This document shows positions 15,391 to 23,575 of a stretch of DNA of 64,000 nucleotides, piece after piece. How positions within the stretch are numbered: the stretch's first letter is position 1; every line of letters starts with the position of its first letter. The notes under the pieces are model-generated. The model was given only the letters and a program-made list of their open reading frames with translations. It had not been told where the DNA came from and made no database searches. The translations under genes and the position numbers were made by a program. The stretch is from Intrasporangiaceae bacterium (GTDB lineage Bacteria; Actinomycetota; Actinomycetes; Actinomycetales; Dermatophilaceae), in NCBI GenBank assembly GCA_021324575.1, contig JAJPIW010000090.1:1-64000 (forward strand), read 5' to 3'.

Positions 15391-16401
15391 TCAGGACTCC
15401 TCGTGCGCGCTCACCCAGGCGTCGACCTCGGTCCAGCACTCGTCGATCCAACGGGCGATCCCGTCGGGGTCGTCGGGGATCTGCTCCGCGGCATACGTAC
15501 AGGTCCGGACGCGGAAGGGCCGGTCGCGGAACGGCAGCGCCCGGTAGATGTCGCGCGGTGAGGTGAGCCGGCCGAACCCCGCGTGCGCGACGATCATGAC
15601 GTCGGCGTCGGGGCGGGCGGTGAGTGCCGTGACGACGCCTCGGGTCCGGGGCGGCAGGACGTTGCGGAGCTCCTCGGCGCGCCGAGCGCGAGCGGCGTCG
15701 CCCCGTGACCGGAGTCGGGCGATGAGTCGTCGCCGCCTGGTGGGGGACCAGTTCTCGCCCTCCGGGAAGAGGAGGAGGACGTCGTGGGGTTGTAGCGAGT
15801 CGGCAAGCACGGCAACGCCATTGGCCCGATCAGCGCCCGGGTCCGAGGTGGCGGGAACGAAGTAGGAGTGCAACCGGGACAGGATGGTGTCGAGACCGGG
15901 ATCCCACCGCAGTGCCTCGGCCAGCACGATCCGAGGCAGCCGTCCGGCGGTGCGAGCCAGCAGCCAGGCGATGGCGAGTGAGTCGGCCGGCCCGGCGTGC
16001 CGGGCGAAGGCGATGAGTGGCGCGTCGTCGCGGCCGAACCACATCGGCTCGTCCAGGACGACCTCGAATCCCACCCACCGGCGGCCCAGCGCGAGGGCCT
16101 CGTCGAGCGAGGCGACCAGCAGCCGCTCGTTGTCCTCGAGCCAGGTCGGGGACTCTCCCCGTGGCGACGCGAGCCACAGCCGCCAACACCCCACGAGCAG
16201 CCGGATGTCGACCCAGACGAGGAGCACGACGAGCGCGGTCAGGCGCAGCAGCCGGGCCGAGCGGGTGAACAGCGCCTGCACGCAACCCGCGACGAAGAAC
16301 GGCAGCGCCACGAACGAGATGGCCAACCCGACGAACGGCCACAGGACGTGCATCACCCGCCGGACGAACCGTGGCGGTGGCGGAATCCCCTTCATTCCCA
16401 A
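15391..16401 (-). CDS. PlsC-like acyltransferase, membrane-anchored
   Basis: A 336-residue protein. Two hydrophobic segments lie at residues about 18-42 and 50-70. The acyltransferase H-x4-D motif is FARHAGPADSL near residue 134, and the phosphate-binding block is LLLFPEGENWS near 215 (the FPEG motif). Relatives acylate lysophosphatidic acid or similar lipids at the inner membrane face, but this one is divergent, with an unusual HAGPAD in place of NHxxxxD. It lies 6 bp downstream of a patatin-like gene on the same strand, so the two may handle a common lipid. Confidence 0.76.
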   Translation of the reverse strand: MGMKGIPPPPRFVRRVMHVLWPFVGLAISFVALPFFVAGCVQALFTRSARLLRLTALVVLLVWVDIRLLVGCWRLWLASPRGESPTWLEDNERLLVASLDEALALGRRWVGFEVVLDEPMWFGRDDAPLIAFARHAGPADSLAIAWLLARTAGRLPRIVLAEALRWDPGLDTILSRLHSYFVPATSDPGADRANGVAVLADSLQPHDVLLLFPEGENWSPTRRRRLIARLRSRGDAARARRAEELRNVLPPRTRGVVTALTARPDADVMIVAHAGFGRLTSPRDIYRALPFRDRPFRVRTCTYAAEQIPDDPDGIARWIDECWTEVDAWVSAHEES

Positions 16402-16407
16402 GGGAGC

Positions 16408-17265
16408 TCACCCCCTCCCGTCGCTGATCGGGACGGACTCCAGGTATGCCGTGCTCGCGGCATACGCCTGCTCCATCCGTTCCCGCATCCGGCCGGTGCG
16501 GCCGTAGCCGAGGGAGAGGCTCGGGCTCTCCGGCGCCCCGCTCGGCAGGAGGTGCATTGCGACCTCGGCCGGGACGGACGCCATCTCCTGGACGAACCGG
16601 TGCCGCCGGGAGATCTCGAACGCGACCGTCGCGACCTCCCACGGCCGCTGCGGAGGCCGCAGCGGCTGCTCGACCCGGCCGACCTGGAGCACGTAGATCT
16701 CGGTCGCCCCGAGCTCGAGCGCGCGGCCGACGGGGATGGAGTGGACGAGCCCGCCGTCGATGTAGTGCTGCCCGTCGATCTCGACCGGCGGGAACAGGCC
16801 GGGGACCGCGCACGACGCGACGACCGCATCGGTGATCGGCCCGGCGTCGAACCAGTGCGCGCCGGCCTCCTCGATCGACGCGGCGACGCACTGGAACGGG
16901 ACGGCCAGGTCCTCGATCCGGTCGACGGGCAGGTGCCGGTCGACGATCGCGCGCAGCGGAGCGTTGGCGAGCAGGTGGGTCCGGTAGCGGGCCACCCGCG
17001 CCGCCTGGCGGACGGGGTTCTCGAGGAACGCACCGTCCCGCCGCACCTCGCGCCAGACCTCGGCGAGCCGCTCGGCCCCCGCCGGCGTCGGGTCGGCGGC
17101 GACGAAGGCGCCGTTTAGCGCCCCGATGCTCGTGCCGAGGACCAGGTCGGGCCGGACACCGTGCTCGGCCAGCGCACGGAGCATCCCCACCTGGGTGGTC
17201 CCGAGGATCCCGCCACCGCCGAGGACGTATGCCGTGCGCCTCGCCTTCGTCGGTGGGGACGCCAT
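16408..17265 (-). CDS. patatin-like phospholipase (RssA-like)
   Basis: A 285-residue serine hydrolase. The oxyanion loop is YVLGGGGILGTTQVG, the nucleophile elbow G-T-S-I-G has Ser46, and the catalytic Asp170 is in HYIDGGLVHSIP. These are all the residues of the patatin Ser-Asp dyad. No signal peptide or membrane segment is seen. The family cleaves acyl esters of phospholipids; bacterial RssA-type members are mostly uncharacterised. It is probably co-transcribed with the downstream acyltransferase. Confidence 0.9.
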   Translation of the reverse strand: MASPPTKARRTAYVLGGGGILGTTQVGMLRALAEHGVRPDLVLGTSIGALNGAFVAADPTPAGAERLAEVWREVRRDGAFLENPVRQAARVARYRTHLLANAPLRAIVDRHLPVDRIEDLAVPFQCVAASIEEAGAHWFDAGPITDAVVASCAVPGLFPPVEIDGQHYIDGGLVHSIPVGRALELGATEIYVLQVGRVEQPLRPPQRPWEVATVAFEISRRHRFVQEMASVPAEVAMHLLPSGAPESPSLSLGYGRTGRMRERMEQAYAASTAYLESVPISDGRG

Positions 17266-17353
17266 GACCGCAGCGTATGCAGCTCAGCGTGATGGACCTG
17301 CCCCGGCGGGGGACACTGTTGCAACGCCACGCACACCATGAGGAGGGCAACGC

Positions 17354-17728
17354 GTGATCGACTTCCAGAACGCCAGCTACATCAAGCTCGGCCAGATCAA
17401 CTACAGCGAGGTTGCTGGGCAGGTCGACCAGCTCCTTGTCGAGGGCGAGGTGGGCTATGTGGCCTTCAAGGGGATACGGGACTATGTTGTGTTCACGAAC
17501 AAGCGCATCATCGCCGTCAATGTGCAGGGGATCAGCGGCAAGAAGAGGGACTTCACGTCGCTGCCCTTTGCCAAGATTCAGGCAATCTCGGTCGAGACCG
17601 CTGGGACCTTCGATCTCGACGCCGAACTCGAGCTCTGGTTGTCCGGGCTTGGCAAGGTCAAGTTCGAGGTCAAGGGCAAGACGGATGTGGCCTACCTCAA
17701 CAAGTTGATCGCTCACTACGTGCTGTAG
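17354..17728 (+). CDS. bacterial PH-domain protein
   Basis: A 124-residue single-domain protein. The pattern GEVGYVAFKGIRDYVVFTNKRIIAVNVQG, then KKRDFTSLPFAKIQAISVETAG, is that of the bacterial pleckstrin-homology family formerly called DUF1696. Bacterial PH domains form rings or dimers but have no assigned activity. The gene is clearly lower in GC (under 60 % by eye) than its neighbours and uses codons such as GTT, AAG and ATT more freely, which suggests recent acquisition. A strong hairpin follows at 17740. Confidence 0.82.
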   Translation: MIDFQNASYIKLGQINYSEVAGQVDQLLVEGEVGYVAFKGIRDYVVFTNKRIIAVNVQGISGKKRDFTSLPFAKIQAISVETAGTFDLDAELELWLSGLGKVKFEVKGKTDVAYLNKLIAHYVL

Positions 17729-17739
17729 ACGGCCCCGAC

Positions 17740-17793
17740 GGACAAGGCCCTCCGAGACGTGCACTGTGGAGCACATCTCGGAGGACCTTGTCC
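17740..17793. terminator. bidirectional terminator hairpin
   Basis: Arms 17740-17762 and 17771-17793 pair over 23 bp with two mismatches around an 8-base loop. It lies between the PH-domain gene and the convergent efeB, and likely stops both. Ends read GGACAAGG and CCTTGTCC. Confidence 0.8.
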
Positions 17794-17810
17794 TGGAGCC
17801 GGTGGGGCAG

Positions 17811-19136
17811 TCAGGCGAAGAGCTGCTCGCCGATGTAGTGACCGGTCTTCGGGGTCGGCGGCACCGCGAAGATGGCCGACCCGACGTGGGTGATGTACTC
17901 GTTGAGCAGGTCGTTGGCGCCGAGCGCGGTCTGCAGCCTGATGAAGTGGGCCGGGTCGTTCATGTAGGCCACGAACAGCAGCCCGGCGTCGAGCTGGCCG
18001 TAGGCGTTGATGCCGTCGGTGTAGTTGTACGAACGCCGGAGGATCTTCACCCCGCCGTTGTTCTCGTGGGCCGCGAGGGCGACGTGTGCGGTCGGGTCGA
18101 TGACCGGAGTGCCGGCCTTGTCCTTCGCGGCGAACTTGGGGGTGTCCAGCTCCTTGGTACCCGTCAGCGGCGCGCCCTCGAGCTTGGTCCGGCCGAAGAC
18201 CTGCTCCTGGTCGCTCACCCGGTCGGCGTCCCAGATCTCGATGTCCATCTCGATCTTGCGAACCACCTGGTAGGTGCCGCCCGTCATCCAGTCGGCGTCG
18301 GAGAGCCACACGTGCTCGTCGAAGTCGGCGGGCTCCTTGATGTTGCGGGTGCCGTCCTTGAAGCCCAGGAGGTTGCGGGGCGTCTGCTGCCCGGCGCCGG
18401 CCGAAGCCCGGCCGAAGCCGATCACCGTCCAGCCGGTCTGGACGGTGTCCCGGGCCATCCGGGCCAGGTTGCGCACGGCGTGGTAGCAGACCTGCGGGTC
18501 GTCCGCACACACCTGGAGCGAGAGGTCGCCGCCGGTGAGCGACGGGGAGAGGCTGTCGCTCGGCAGCGCCGGCAGCGGCTTGAGCAGGGCGGGCCGCTTG
18601 TCCTGCAACCCGAACCGGCCGTCGAAGATGCCGGGCCCGAGGCCGACGGTGATGGTGAGGCTCGCCGGGTCCAGGCCGGCCGCCTCACCGGTGTCCTGAC
18701 CCAGCGCCTCCGGATGGGCAGGCTGGATCTGGCCGATCGGCTTGCCCTGGGTGAGCTGGGCGATGGCAGCCGTCCAGCGAGCGAGGAGCAGCTTCAGGTC
18801 GGCTGCCGTCGTTCCCTTGAGCATGTCGAAGGTCATGACGATCGCGTGCCGCTGGGGCGCGGTCTGCACACCGGGCGGGTGTGCCTGGTCGTAGAAGGGG
18901 TGGCGGGCGGTCAGGTCGACGACGTCGTGGTCGTCGGCCGTCGCCGTGGTGACGGTGGGGCGGGTCCCGATTCCCCACGCCGTGCCGCCAGCGGCAAGAG
19001 CGCCGACGGCGACGCCGCCGACGGCTCCCTGGAAGAACCGCCGCCGACCCACCCCTGAGGGCTCGGGGGTGGCCGGCTCCGGGGTGGCTGGCTCCGGGGT
19101 GGTCGACTCGGGGTTGGTCGACTCGGCGTTGGTCAC
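17811..19136 (-). CDS. efeB: Dyp-type peroxidase/deferrochelatase EfeB
   Basis: A 441-residue haem peroxidase starting at GTG 19134-19136, which overlaps the efeO stop (GTGA). A twin-arginine signal, GRRRFFQGAVGGVAVGA, near residues 28-45 follows a Pro-Glu repeat segment. The distal-side motif GFKDGTRN and the region THVALAAHEN-type sequence near the proximal His identify the DyP fold. EfeB works with EfeU and EfeO in ferrous or haem iron acquisition outside the membrane. It is the last gene of the efeUOB operon under the iron box at 22042. Confidence 0.92.
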   Translation of the reverse strand: MTNAESTNPESTTPEPATPEPATPEPSGVGRRRFFQGAVGGVAVGALAAGGTAWGIGTRPTVTTATADDHDVVDLTARHPFYDQAHPPGVQTAPQRHAIVMTFDMLKGTTAADLKLLLARWTAAIAQLTQGKPIGQIQPAHPEALGQDTGEAAGLDPASLTITVGLGPGIFDGRFGLQDKRPALLKPLPALPSDSLSPSLTGGDLSLQVCADDPQVCYHAVRNLARMARDTVQTGWTVIGFGRASAGAGQQTPRNLLGFKDGTRNIKEPADFDEHVWLSDADWMTGGTYQVVRKIEMDIEIWDADRVSDQEQVFGRTKLEGAPLTGTKELDTPKFAAKDKAGTPVIDPTAHVALAAHENNGGVKILRRSYNYTDGINAYGQLDAGLLFVAYMNDPAHFIRLQTALGANDLLNEYITHVGSAIFAVPPTPKTGHYIGEQLFA

Positions 19137-20374
19137 TGAGCGGTCGCCACCTTCTGCGCGATCTGGGCGAGCGGGTCCTGCAGGGCCTGCACCGTCTTGC
19201 TCAGCGATGCAGCGTCGGCCGCGCGCAGGGCCGGCGTCCACAGCTTGTAGCCGCCGGCCTCCTTCGGGTCGCGGTACGCGAGCAGCGCGGTGTTGACGGC
19301 GTCGAACTGCTTGCCGACCTGGTCGGTGAGGGCCGGGTCGATCTTGGTCAGGCCCGGCTTGAGGAACGCGAAGGCCTGCTGGGCCCCCTCGACGTTGGCG
19401 GCGAAGTCGACCAGGTCGAGGTGGCTGTAGAGCTCCTCCTCGCCCTTGATCTTGTTGGACTGGACTTCCTCGAGCAGGCCGGCGGCCCCGTTGGCGAGGT
19501 CCTCCGGCTTGTAGGCGAGGGTCTTGGCCAGCCCTGCGAGCCTGGTCGTGTCGGTCACCAGCGCCGCGGCATACGACCTGGTCTCGTCGGTGATCTTGCC
19601 GTTCTTCCACAGGTCGCGCTCGACCGCGTGGAAGCCGTGCCAGCCGACGGCGGGGTCGAGGTTGGACTCGCGCATGTCGAGGAGGTAGTCCAGGTTGCCG
19701 TGGTTGTCGTCGGTCTTGTAGCCGGGGAGCCGGAAGCCCTCGACCGCGGACTCGACCTTCTCGTAGAAGGGCCGGGCCAGGGCGTACTTCGCCTTGGCGT
19801 CAGCCAGGTTGCCGCTGTCGACGGACGTCTTGAGGTTGGCGACGGCGGTCTGCATGTCGGACAGGACGCCCGCGGCATACGTGCCGTACTCCTTGGTGCC
19901 GCTCGCGAGCAGCGTCGCGGCGTCGCCGGTGCGGGAGGCTGCCGCCTGCCCGGTGACGGTGAACGGCTGGTTCTCGGTGGTCGCTCCCGGGCAGTAGATC
20001 TGGTAGGTGCCGCCGCCGAGGGTGACCGTGAATGTCACGGAGCCGAGGCCGGGGGCGAGGTTCTCCTTCTCGCCGAGGATCCGCTGGTCGCTGACCAGCT
20101 CGACCTCGGTGATCGACGTGGCGTCCTTGTTGGTGACGGTGAAGGTGACCGGGCCGGCCGCTGCCTTGGCGTGGTCGATCTGGCACTCGTCCCCGGACGC
20201 GCCGCTGGCCAGGGTGAGCTTGACCTGCGCGGCGCCGTCGGCGACCGGGGCGACATCCGATGCCGCCGTCGTTCTGGTCGACCCGCCCTTGTCGGGGGAG
20301 CCACACGCGGTGAGCGCGAAGGCCGTGAGCCCGGCGGCGGCCGCGGCGATGCGTCGGGTGGTCCTAGCCTGCAT
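19133..20374 (-). CDS. efeO: iron uptake lipoprotein EfeO (cupredoxin plus M75 domain)
   Basis: A 413-residue protein from ATG 20372-20374, preceded by a good ribosome site (GAGGAGAAACG). It has a lipoprotein signal with LTACGSP. Residues about 35-130 are a cupredoxin-like domain (VKLTLASGASGDECQID, then GGTYQIYCPGAT). From about 150 onward it is the M75/imelysin-like helical domain with the motif VGWHGFHAVERDLW that stands for the HxxE metal site. It should bind and oxidise or relay iron to EfeU. It overlaps both operon neighbours by a few bases. Confidence 0.92.
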   Translation of the reverse strand: MQARTTRRIAAAAAGLTAFALTACGSPDKGGSTRTTAASDVAPVADGAAQVKLTLASGASGDECQIDHAKAAAGPVTFTVTNKDATSITEVELVSDQRILGEKENLAPGLGSVTFTVTLGGGTYQIYCPGATTENQPFTVTGQAAASRTGDAATLLASGTKEYGTYAAGVLSDMQTAVANLKTSVDSGNLADAKAKYALARPFYEKVESAVEGFRLPGYKTDDNHGNLDYLLDMRESNLDPAVGWHGFHAVERDLWKNGKITDETRSYAAALVTDTTRLAGLAKTLAYKPEDLANGAAGLLEEVQSNKIKGEEELYSHLDLVDFAANVEGAQQAFAFLKPGLTKIDPALTDQVGKQFDAVNTALLAYRDPKEAGGYKLWTPALRAADAASLSKTVQALQDPLAQIAQKVATAQ

Positions 20375-21995
20375 GGACGTTTCTCCTCGGAGTGGTGGTG
20401 GTGCGGTCGTCTCGGGTGGTGGCGCGGGGTTCGAGGGCGCGGCGGGCCCGCCGGGCGGCGAGCAGGAGCGCGACGGCGGCCAGGACGAGCAGGGCGGGGA
20501 CGATCCGCCCCCAGAACCTGGCCTCGGCGCGGGAGTTGCCCAAGGTGAGGGCCGAGTGGACGACCCTTTCGACGTATGCCGTGTCGACCGTCCAGCTCGC
20601 AGGTGCGGTGCCCGCGGCGCCGGGCAGGGTGGCCCCGGCGGACACGCTGAGGGTGCGTGGCGTGGGCAGGCCGCCGCCGGAGAGGGTGAGGACGAGGCTG
20701 TTGTGGGCCCTGACGTCCAGGAGTGTGCCGTCGACGAGCCACGTGTCGACGGTGCCTGTGCGCGTCCAGGCGGCGGTGAACGGGCCCGGGTTGCGCCCCG
20801 CGTCGATGCCGACCGGGATCCGGCCGCCGTCGAGCGCGACGAGGTCGCCCAGGGTGACCGTGGTGGGCAGGTCGGGGCCGTCGACTGCCACGGCACCGGT
20901 GAGGTGCTCGGCAGCCGTGCCGGCGTGCGTCTCTGCTCCCTTGTCGGTGAGCGCGACGGTCGTGGTGGTCGTGGTGGTCGCCGCGGCGGCAGCGGCGGTA
21001 GTTCGCAGGGTCGCCACGAGGTGGCTGGGGTCGCTCAGTCGCACGGTGCCGACTTCCGACCCGGTGCTGTCGACGAGCGGTGCCGGGCCGGTGGCCGCCA
21101 GGGTCGGGGCGCTCACGAGGACGGTGAGCAGGGCCGCCGTGACGACGGCGACGGCGGCGATCGCCTGCTTGATCCCGATGCTCGCCAGCGCGCCGGGCCG
21201 CTTGGTCGGCGGCCAGAGGACGATGAGGCCGAGCGGCACGATGTAGCAGAGCCAGCCGAGGACCTCCACGAGCCGAGGGTCGGACGGGATGCCGAGCACG
21301 CCGGTGAACAGGGCACCGCGCACCGAGCCCACAGGTGCCAGCCAGTCCAGGTCCAGCGTCCGCTGCTGGCCGGCGTTGAGCCAGCCAGCCTCGTGGGCGG
21401 TGCGCAGGGCGGACACGACGAGCCCGGCCGCGACGAGGACGAGGAACACTCCGGTGCCGCGGAAGAACTTGCTCAGGTTGATGCGGACGCCGCCGCGGTA
21501 GATCCCGATGCCGAGGCCGATGGCGACGAGCACCCCGAGGGCCGCACCCGTGGCAGCGGCCGTGGCGTTGGTGGCCGCGGAGAACGTCGCGAGGAGGAAG
21601 ACGGCCGTCTCGAAGCCTTCCTTGAGGACAGCCAGGAAGGCCATGAGCACCAGGGCCGTCGAGGTGCCGTCACCGAGCGCGGCCTGCGCGGAGGACTCCA
21701 GCTCCTTCTTCAGCCCCCGGGAGTGGCGGCTCATCCACAGGATCATCCCGGTGACGAAGACGACCGCCACGGCGCCGATGACCGTCTCCATGCCCTCCTG
21801 GGCTGCCTGGGGCAGCGAGGACTCCACGACTTTGAGGCCCACGCCGACGGCGACACTCAGCACGACAGCCGCGGCGACGCCGAGCCACATCGGGAACAGC
21901 CGACGGCCGTTCTTGCGGAGGAAGGCGGCAACGATGCCGACGATCAACGCGGCTTCGAGCCCCTCTCGCAGGCCGATGATGAACGTAGTGAGCAC
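20364..21995 (-). CDS. efeU: FTR1-family iron permease EfeU with long C-terminal extension
   Basis: A 543-residue protein. The N-terminal 270 residues form the seven-helix permease with both REXXE-type iron motifs, REGLEA at residues 10-15 and KEGFET near 128. The remaining 270 residues are an addition: a Thr-rich linker, an exported beta-rich region with TLGDLVALDGGRIPVGID, and a final membrane helix near 505-525 (VPALLVLAAVALLLA). Standard EfeU ends at about 280 residues. The extension might receive iron from EfeO or contact EfeB. It is the first gene of the operon, 47 bp from the iron box. Confidence 0.9.
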   Translation of the reverse strand: MLTTFIIGLREGLEAALIVGIVAAFLRKNGRRLFPMWLGVAAAVVLSVAVGVGLKVVESSLPQAAQEGMETVIGAVAVVFVTGMILWMSRHSRGLKKELESSAQAALGDGTSTALVLMAFLAVLKEGFETAVFLLATFSAATNATAAATGAALGVLVAIGLGIGIYRGGVRINLSKFFRGTGVFLVLVAAGLVVSALRTAHEAGWLNAGQQRTLDLDWLAPVGSVRGALFTGVLGIPSDPRLVEVLGWLCYIVPLGLIVLWPPTKRPGALASIGIKQAIAAVAVVTAALLTVLVSAPTLAATGPAPLVDSTGSEVGTVRLSDPSHLVATLRTTAAAAAATTTTTTTVALTDKGAETHAGTAAEHLTGAVAVDGPDLPTTVTLGDLVALDGGRIPVGIDAGRNPGPFTAAWTRTGTVDTWLVDGTLLDVRAHNSLVLTLSGGGLPTPRTLSVSAGATLPGAAGTAPASWTVDTAYVERVVHSALTLGNSRAEARFWGRIVPALLVLAAVALLLAARRARRALEPRATTRDDRTTTTPRRNVHAG

Positions 21996-22041
21996 GGGGC
22001 GACCAATCTGGGACGGCTCGCGGAGCGGTGGGCAGTAGAGG

Positions 22042-22060
22042 TTAGGTTAGCCTCACCTTA
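22042..22060. promoter_or_regulatory. DtxR/IdeR-type iron box upstream of efeUOB
   Basis: The 19-mer TTAGGTTAGCCTCACCTTA matches the IdeR/DtxR consensus (TTAGGTTAGSCTAACCTAA) at 17 of 19 positions by inspection. It lies 47 bp before the efeU start codon and just upstream of zwf on the other side. It implies repression of efeUOB by iron-loaded DtxR/IdeR. Confidence 0.88.
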
Positions 22061-22063
22061 GCG

Positions 22064-22080
22064 CGGGGTTCAAATCCCCG
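22064..22080 (+). other. tRNA T-arm-like remnant
   Basis: CGGGGTTCAAATCCCCG is a perfect 5-bp stem with a TTCAAAT loop, exactly the form of a tRNA T-arm, and is followed by seven bases that could be an acceptor strand. No matching 5' acceptor, D-arm or anticodon arm is present upstream; the iron box sits there instead. It may be a tRNA 3' fragment left by integration or rearrangement, or chance. Confidence 0.45.
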
Positions 22081-22117
22081 TCTGGCGTAGAGGGACGGAG
22101 TACGGAACGCTGGGCCC

Positions 22118-23554
22118 ATGACCGCTCCCACGACTGTCGTCCTCTTCGGTGCGACCGGAGACCTCGCCAAGCGCAAGCTGCTCCCCGGGCTGCTCCACCT
22201 CTTCCAGTCCAACCTGCTCGACGACCTGCGCGTCGTGGGCACCTCACTCGACGACATGACACCGGACGAGTTCCGCGACATGGCGGGCCAGGCGATCAAG
22301 GAGTTCAGCACCCGCGACCTGCCTGAGGACGAGGTCAAGGCGTTCCTCCAGGCGGTCGACTACACACCGCTCTCGGCCGGGCCCGAGGGGCTGCGTGACG
22401 CGGTCGCCCGGTCCGAGGCCCAGCTTCCCGGTGCGCAGGCCGATATGCGCCGGCTCCACTACCTGTCGGTGCCGCCCAAAGCGGCGCTGCCCGCCGTCCG
22501 GACGATCCAGGAGGCAGGTCTGGTCGACCGCAGCCGGATCATCATGGAGAAGCCGTTCGGCACCGACTACGACTCCTCGGTCAAGCTGAACCGCCAGCTG
22601 CACGAGGTGTTCGACGAGGACCAGATCTTCCGGATCGACCATTTCCTCGGCAAGGAGGCGGCCCAGAACATCCTCGCCTTCCGCTTCGCCAACGGGCTGT
22701 TCGAGCCGATCTGGCACCGCAACTACATCGACCACATCCAGATCGACGTCCCCGAGACCCTCGGCCTGTCCCAGCGGGCCGACTTCTACGAGTCGACCGG
22801 TGCCTACCGCGACATGGTCGTCACCCACCTGTTCCAGATCCTCGCGTTCACCGCGATGGAGCCGCCGACCGCCTTGGAGCCGCGGGCCATCAGCCGCGAG
22901 AAGAACAAGGTCTTCGAGTCGATGCAGCCGATCCAGCCGCAGGACGTCGTCCGCGGCCAGTACATCGGCTACCGGGAGGAGCCGGGGGTCCAGCGCGACT
23001 CCGAGACCGAGACCTTCATCGCGCTCAAGTGCTACATCGACAACTGGCGGTGGGCCGGCGTCCCGTTCTATCTGCGCACCGGCAAGCGTCTCGCCGAGGG
23101 TGCCCGGATCATCTCGATCGCCTTCCGCGAGCCCCCACTGTCGATGTTCCCCCGCGACTCCGGGGTGGGCGAGAACGGGCCCGACCACCTCACCTTCGAC
23201 CTGGCCGACAAGGCCAGGATGTCGCTCTCCTTCTACGGCAAGCGCCCCGGCCCCGGGTTCAAGCTGGACAAGCTGTCCATGCAGTTCGCCATGCAGGAGA
23301 CCGACTGGGCCGGCTCGGTCCTGGAGGCCTACGAGCGGCTCATCTACGACGCGGCCCGCGGCGACCGGACCCTGTTCACCTCGGCCGACGGCATCGAGCG
23401 GCTGTGGGAGATCAGCGAGCCGCTCCTGAAGAACCCGCCGAACCCGCGCCCCTACGACCCCGGTTCCTGGGGTCCCAACCAGATCCACCAGCTCGTCGCG
23501 CCGTTCGCATGGCGGCTGCCCTTCGAGCGGAAATGGCGCGAGAAGCGCTTCTGA
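22118..23554 (+). CDS. zwf: glucose-6-phosphate 1-dehydrogenase
   Basis: A 478-residue enzyme that oxidises glucose-6-phosphate with NADP+ (or F420-independent NAD) in the pentose phosphate route. The coenzyme site LFGATGDLAKRKLLPGL is at residues about 9-25, the conserved KPFGTD near 147, and the catalytic signature RIDHFLGKE contains His175. Length is standard. No opcA, tkt or pgl gene follows; the gene stands alone between the iron box and a convergent lipid kinase. ATG 22118 is the only reasonable start. Confidence 0.94.
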   Translation: MTAPTTVVLFGATGDLAKRKLLPGLLHLFQSNLLDDLRVVGTSLDDMTPDEFRDMAGQAIKEFSTRDLPEDEVKAFLQAVDYTPLSAGPEGLRDAVARSEAQLPGAQADMRRLHYLSVPPKAALPAVRTIQEAGLVDRSRIIMEKPFGTDYDSSVKLNRQLHEVFDEDQIFRIDHFLGKEAAQNILAFRFANGLFEPIWHRNYIDHIQIDVPETLGLSQRADFYESTGAYRDMVVTHLFQILAFTAMEPPTALEPRAISREKNKVFESMQPIQPQDVVRGQYIGYREEPGVQRDSETETFIALKCYIDNWRWAGVPFYLRTGKRLAEGARIISIAFREPPLSMFPRDSGVGENGPDHLTFDLADKARMSLSFYGKRPGPGFKLDKLSMQFAMQETDWAGSVLEAYERLIYDAARGDRTLFTSADGIERLWEISEPLLKNPPNPRPYDPGSWGPNQIHQLVAPFAWRLPFERKWREKRF

Positions 23555-23575
23555 CCCACCCCGTATGCCGGGTGG

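Noticed and set aside
16408-19610. Minus-strand long frame joining efeB to sequence upstream of GTG 19136
   Set aside because: The upstream portion is efeO read in another frame; the twin-arginine signal places the start at 19136.
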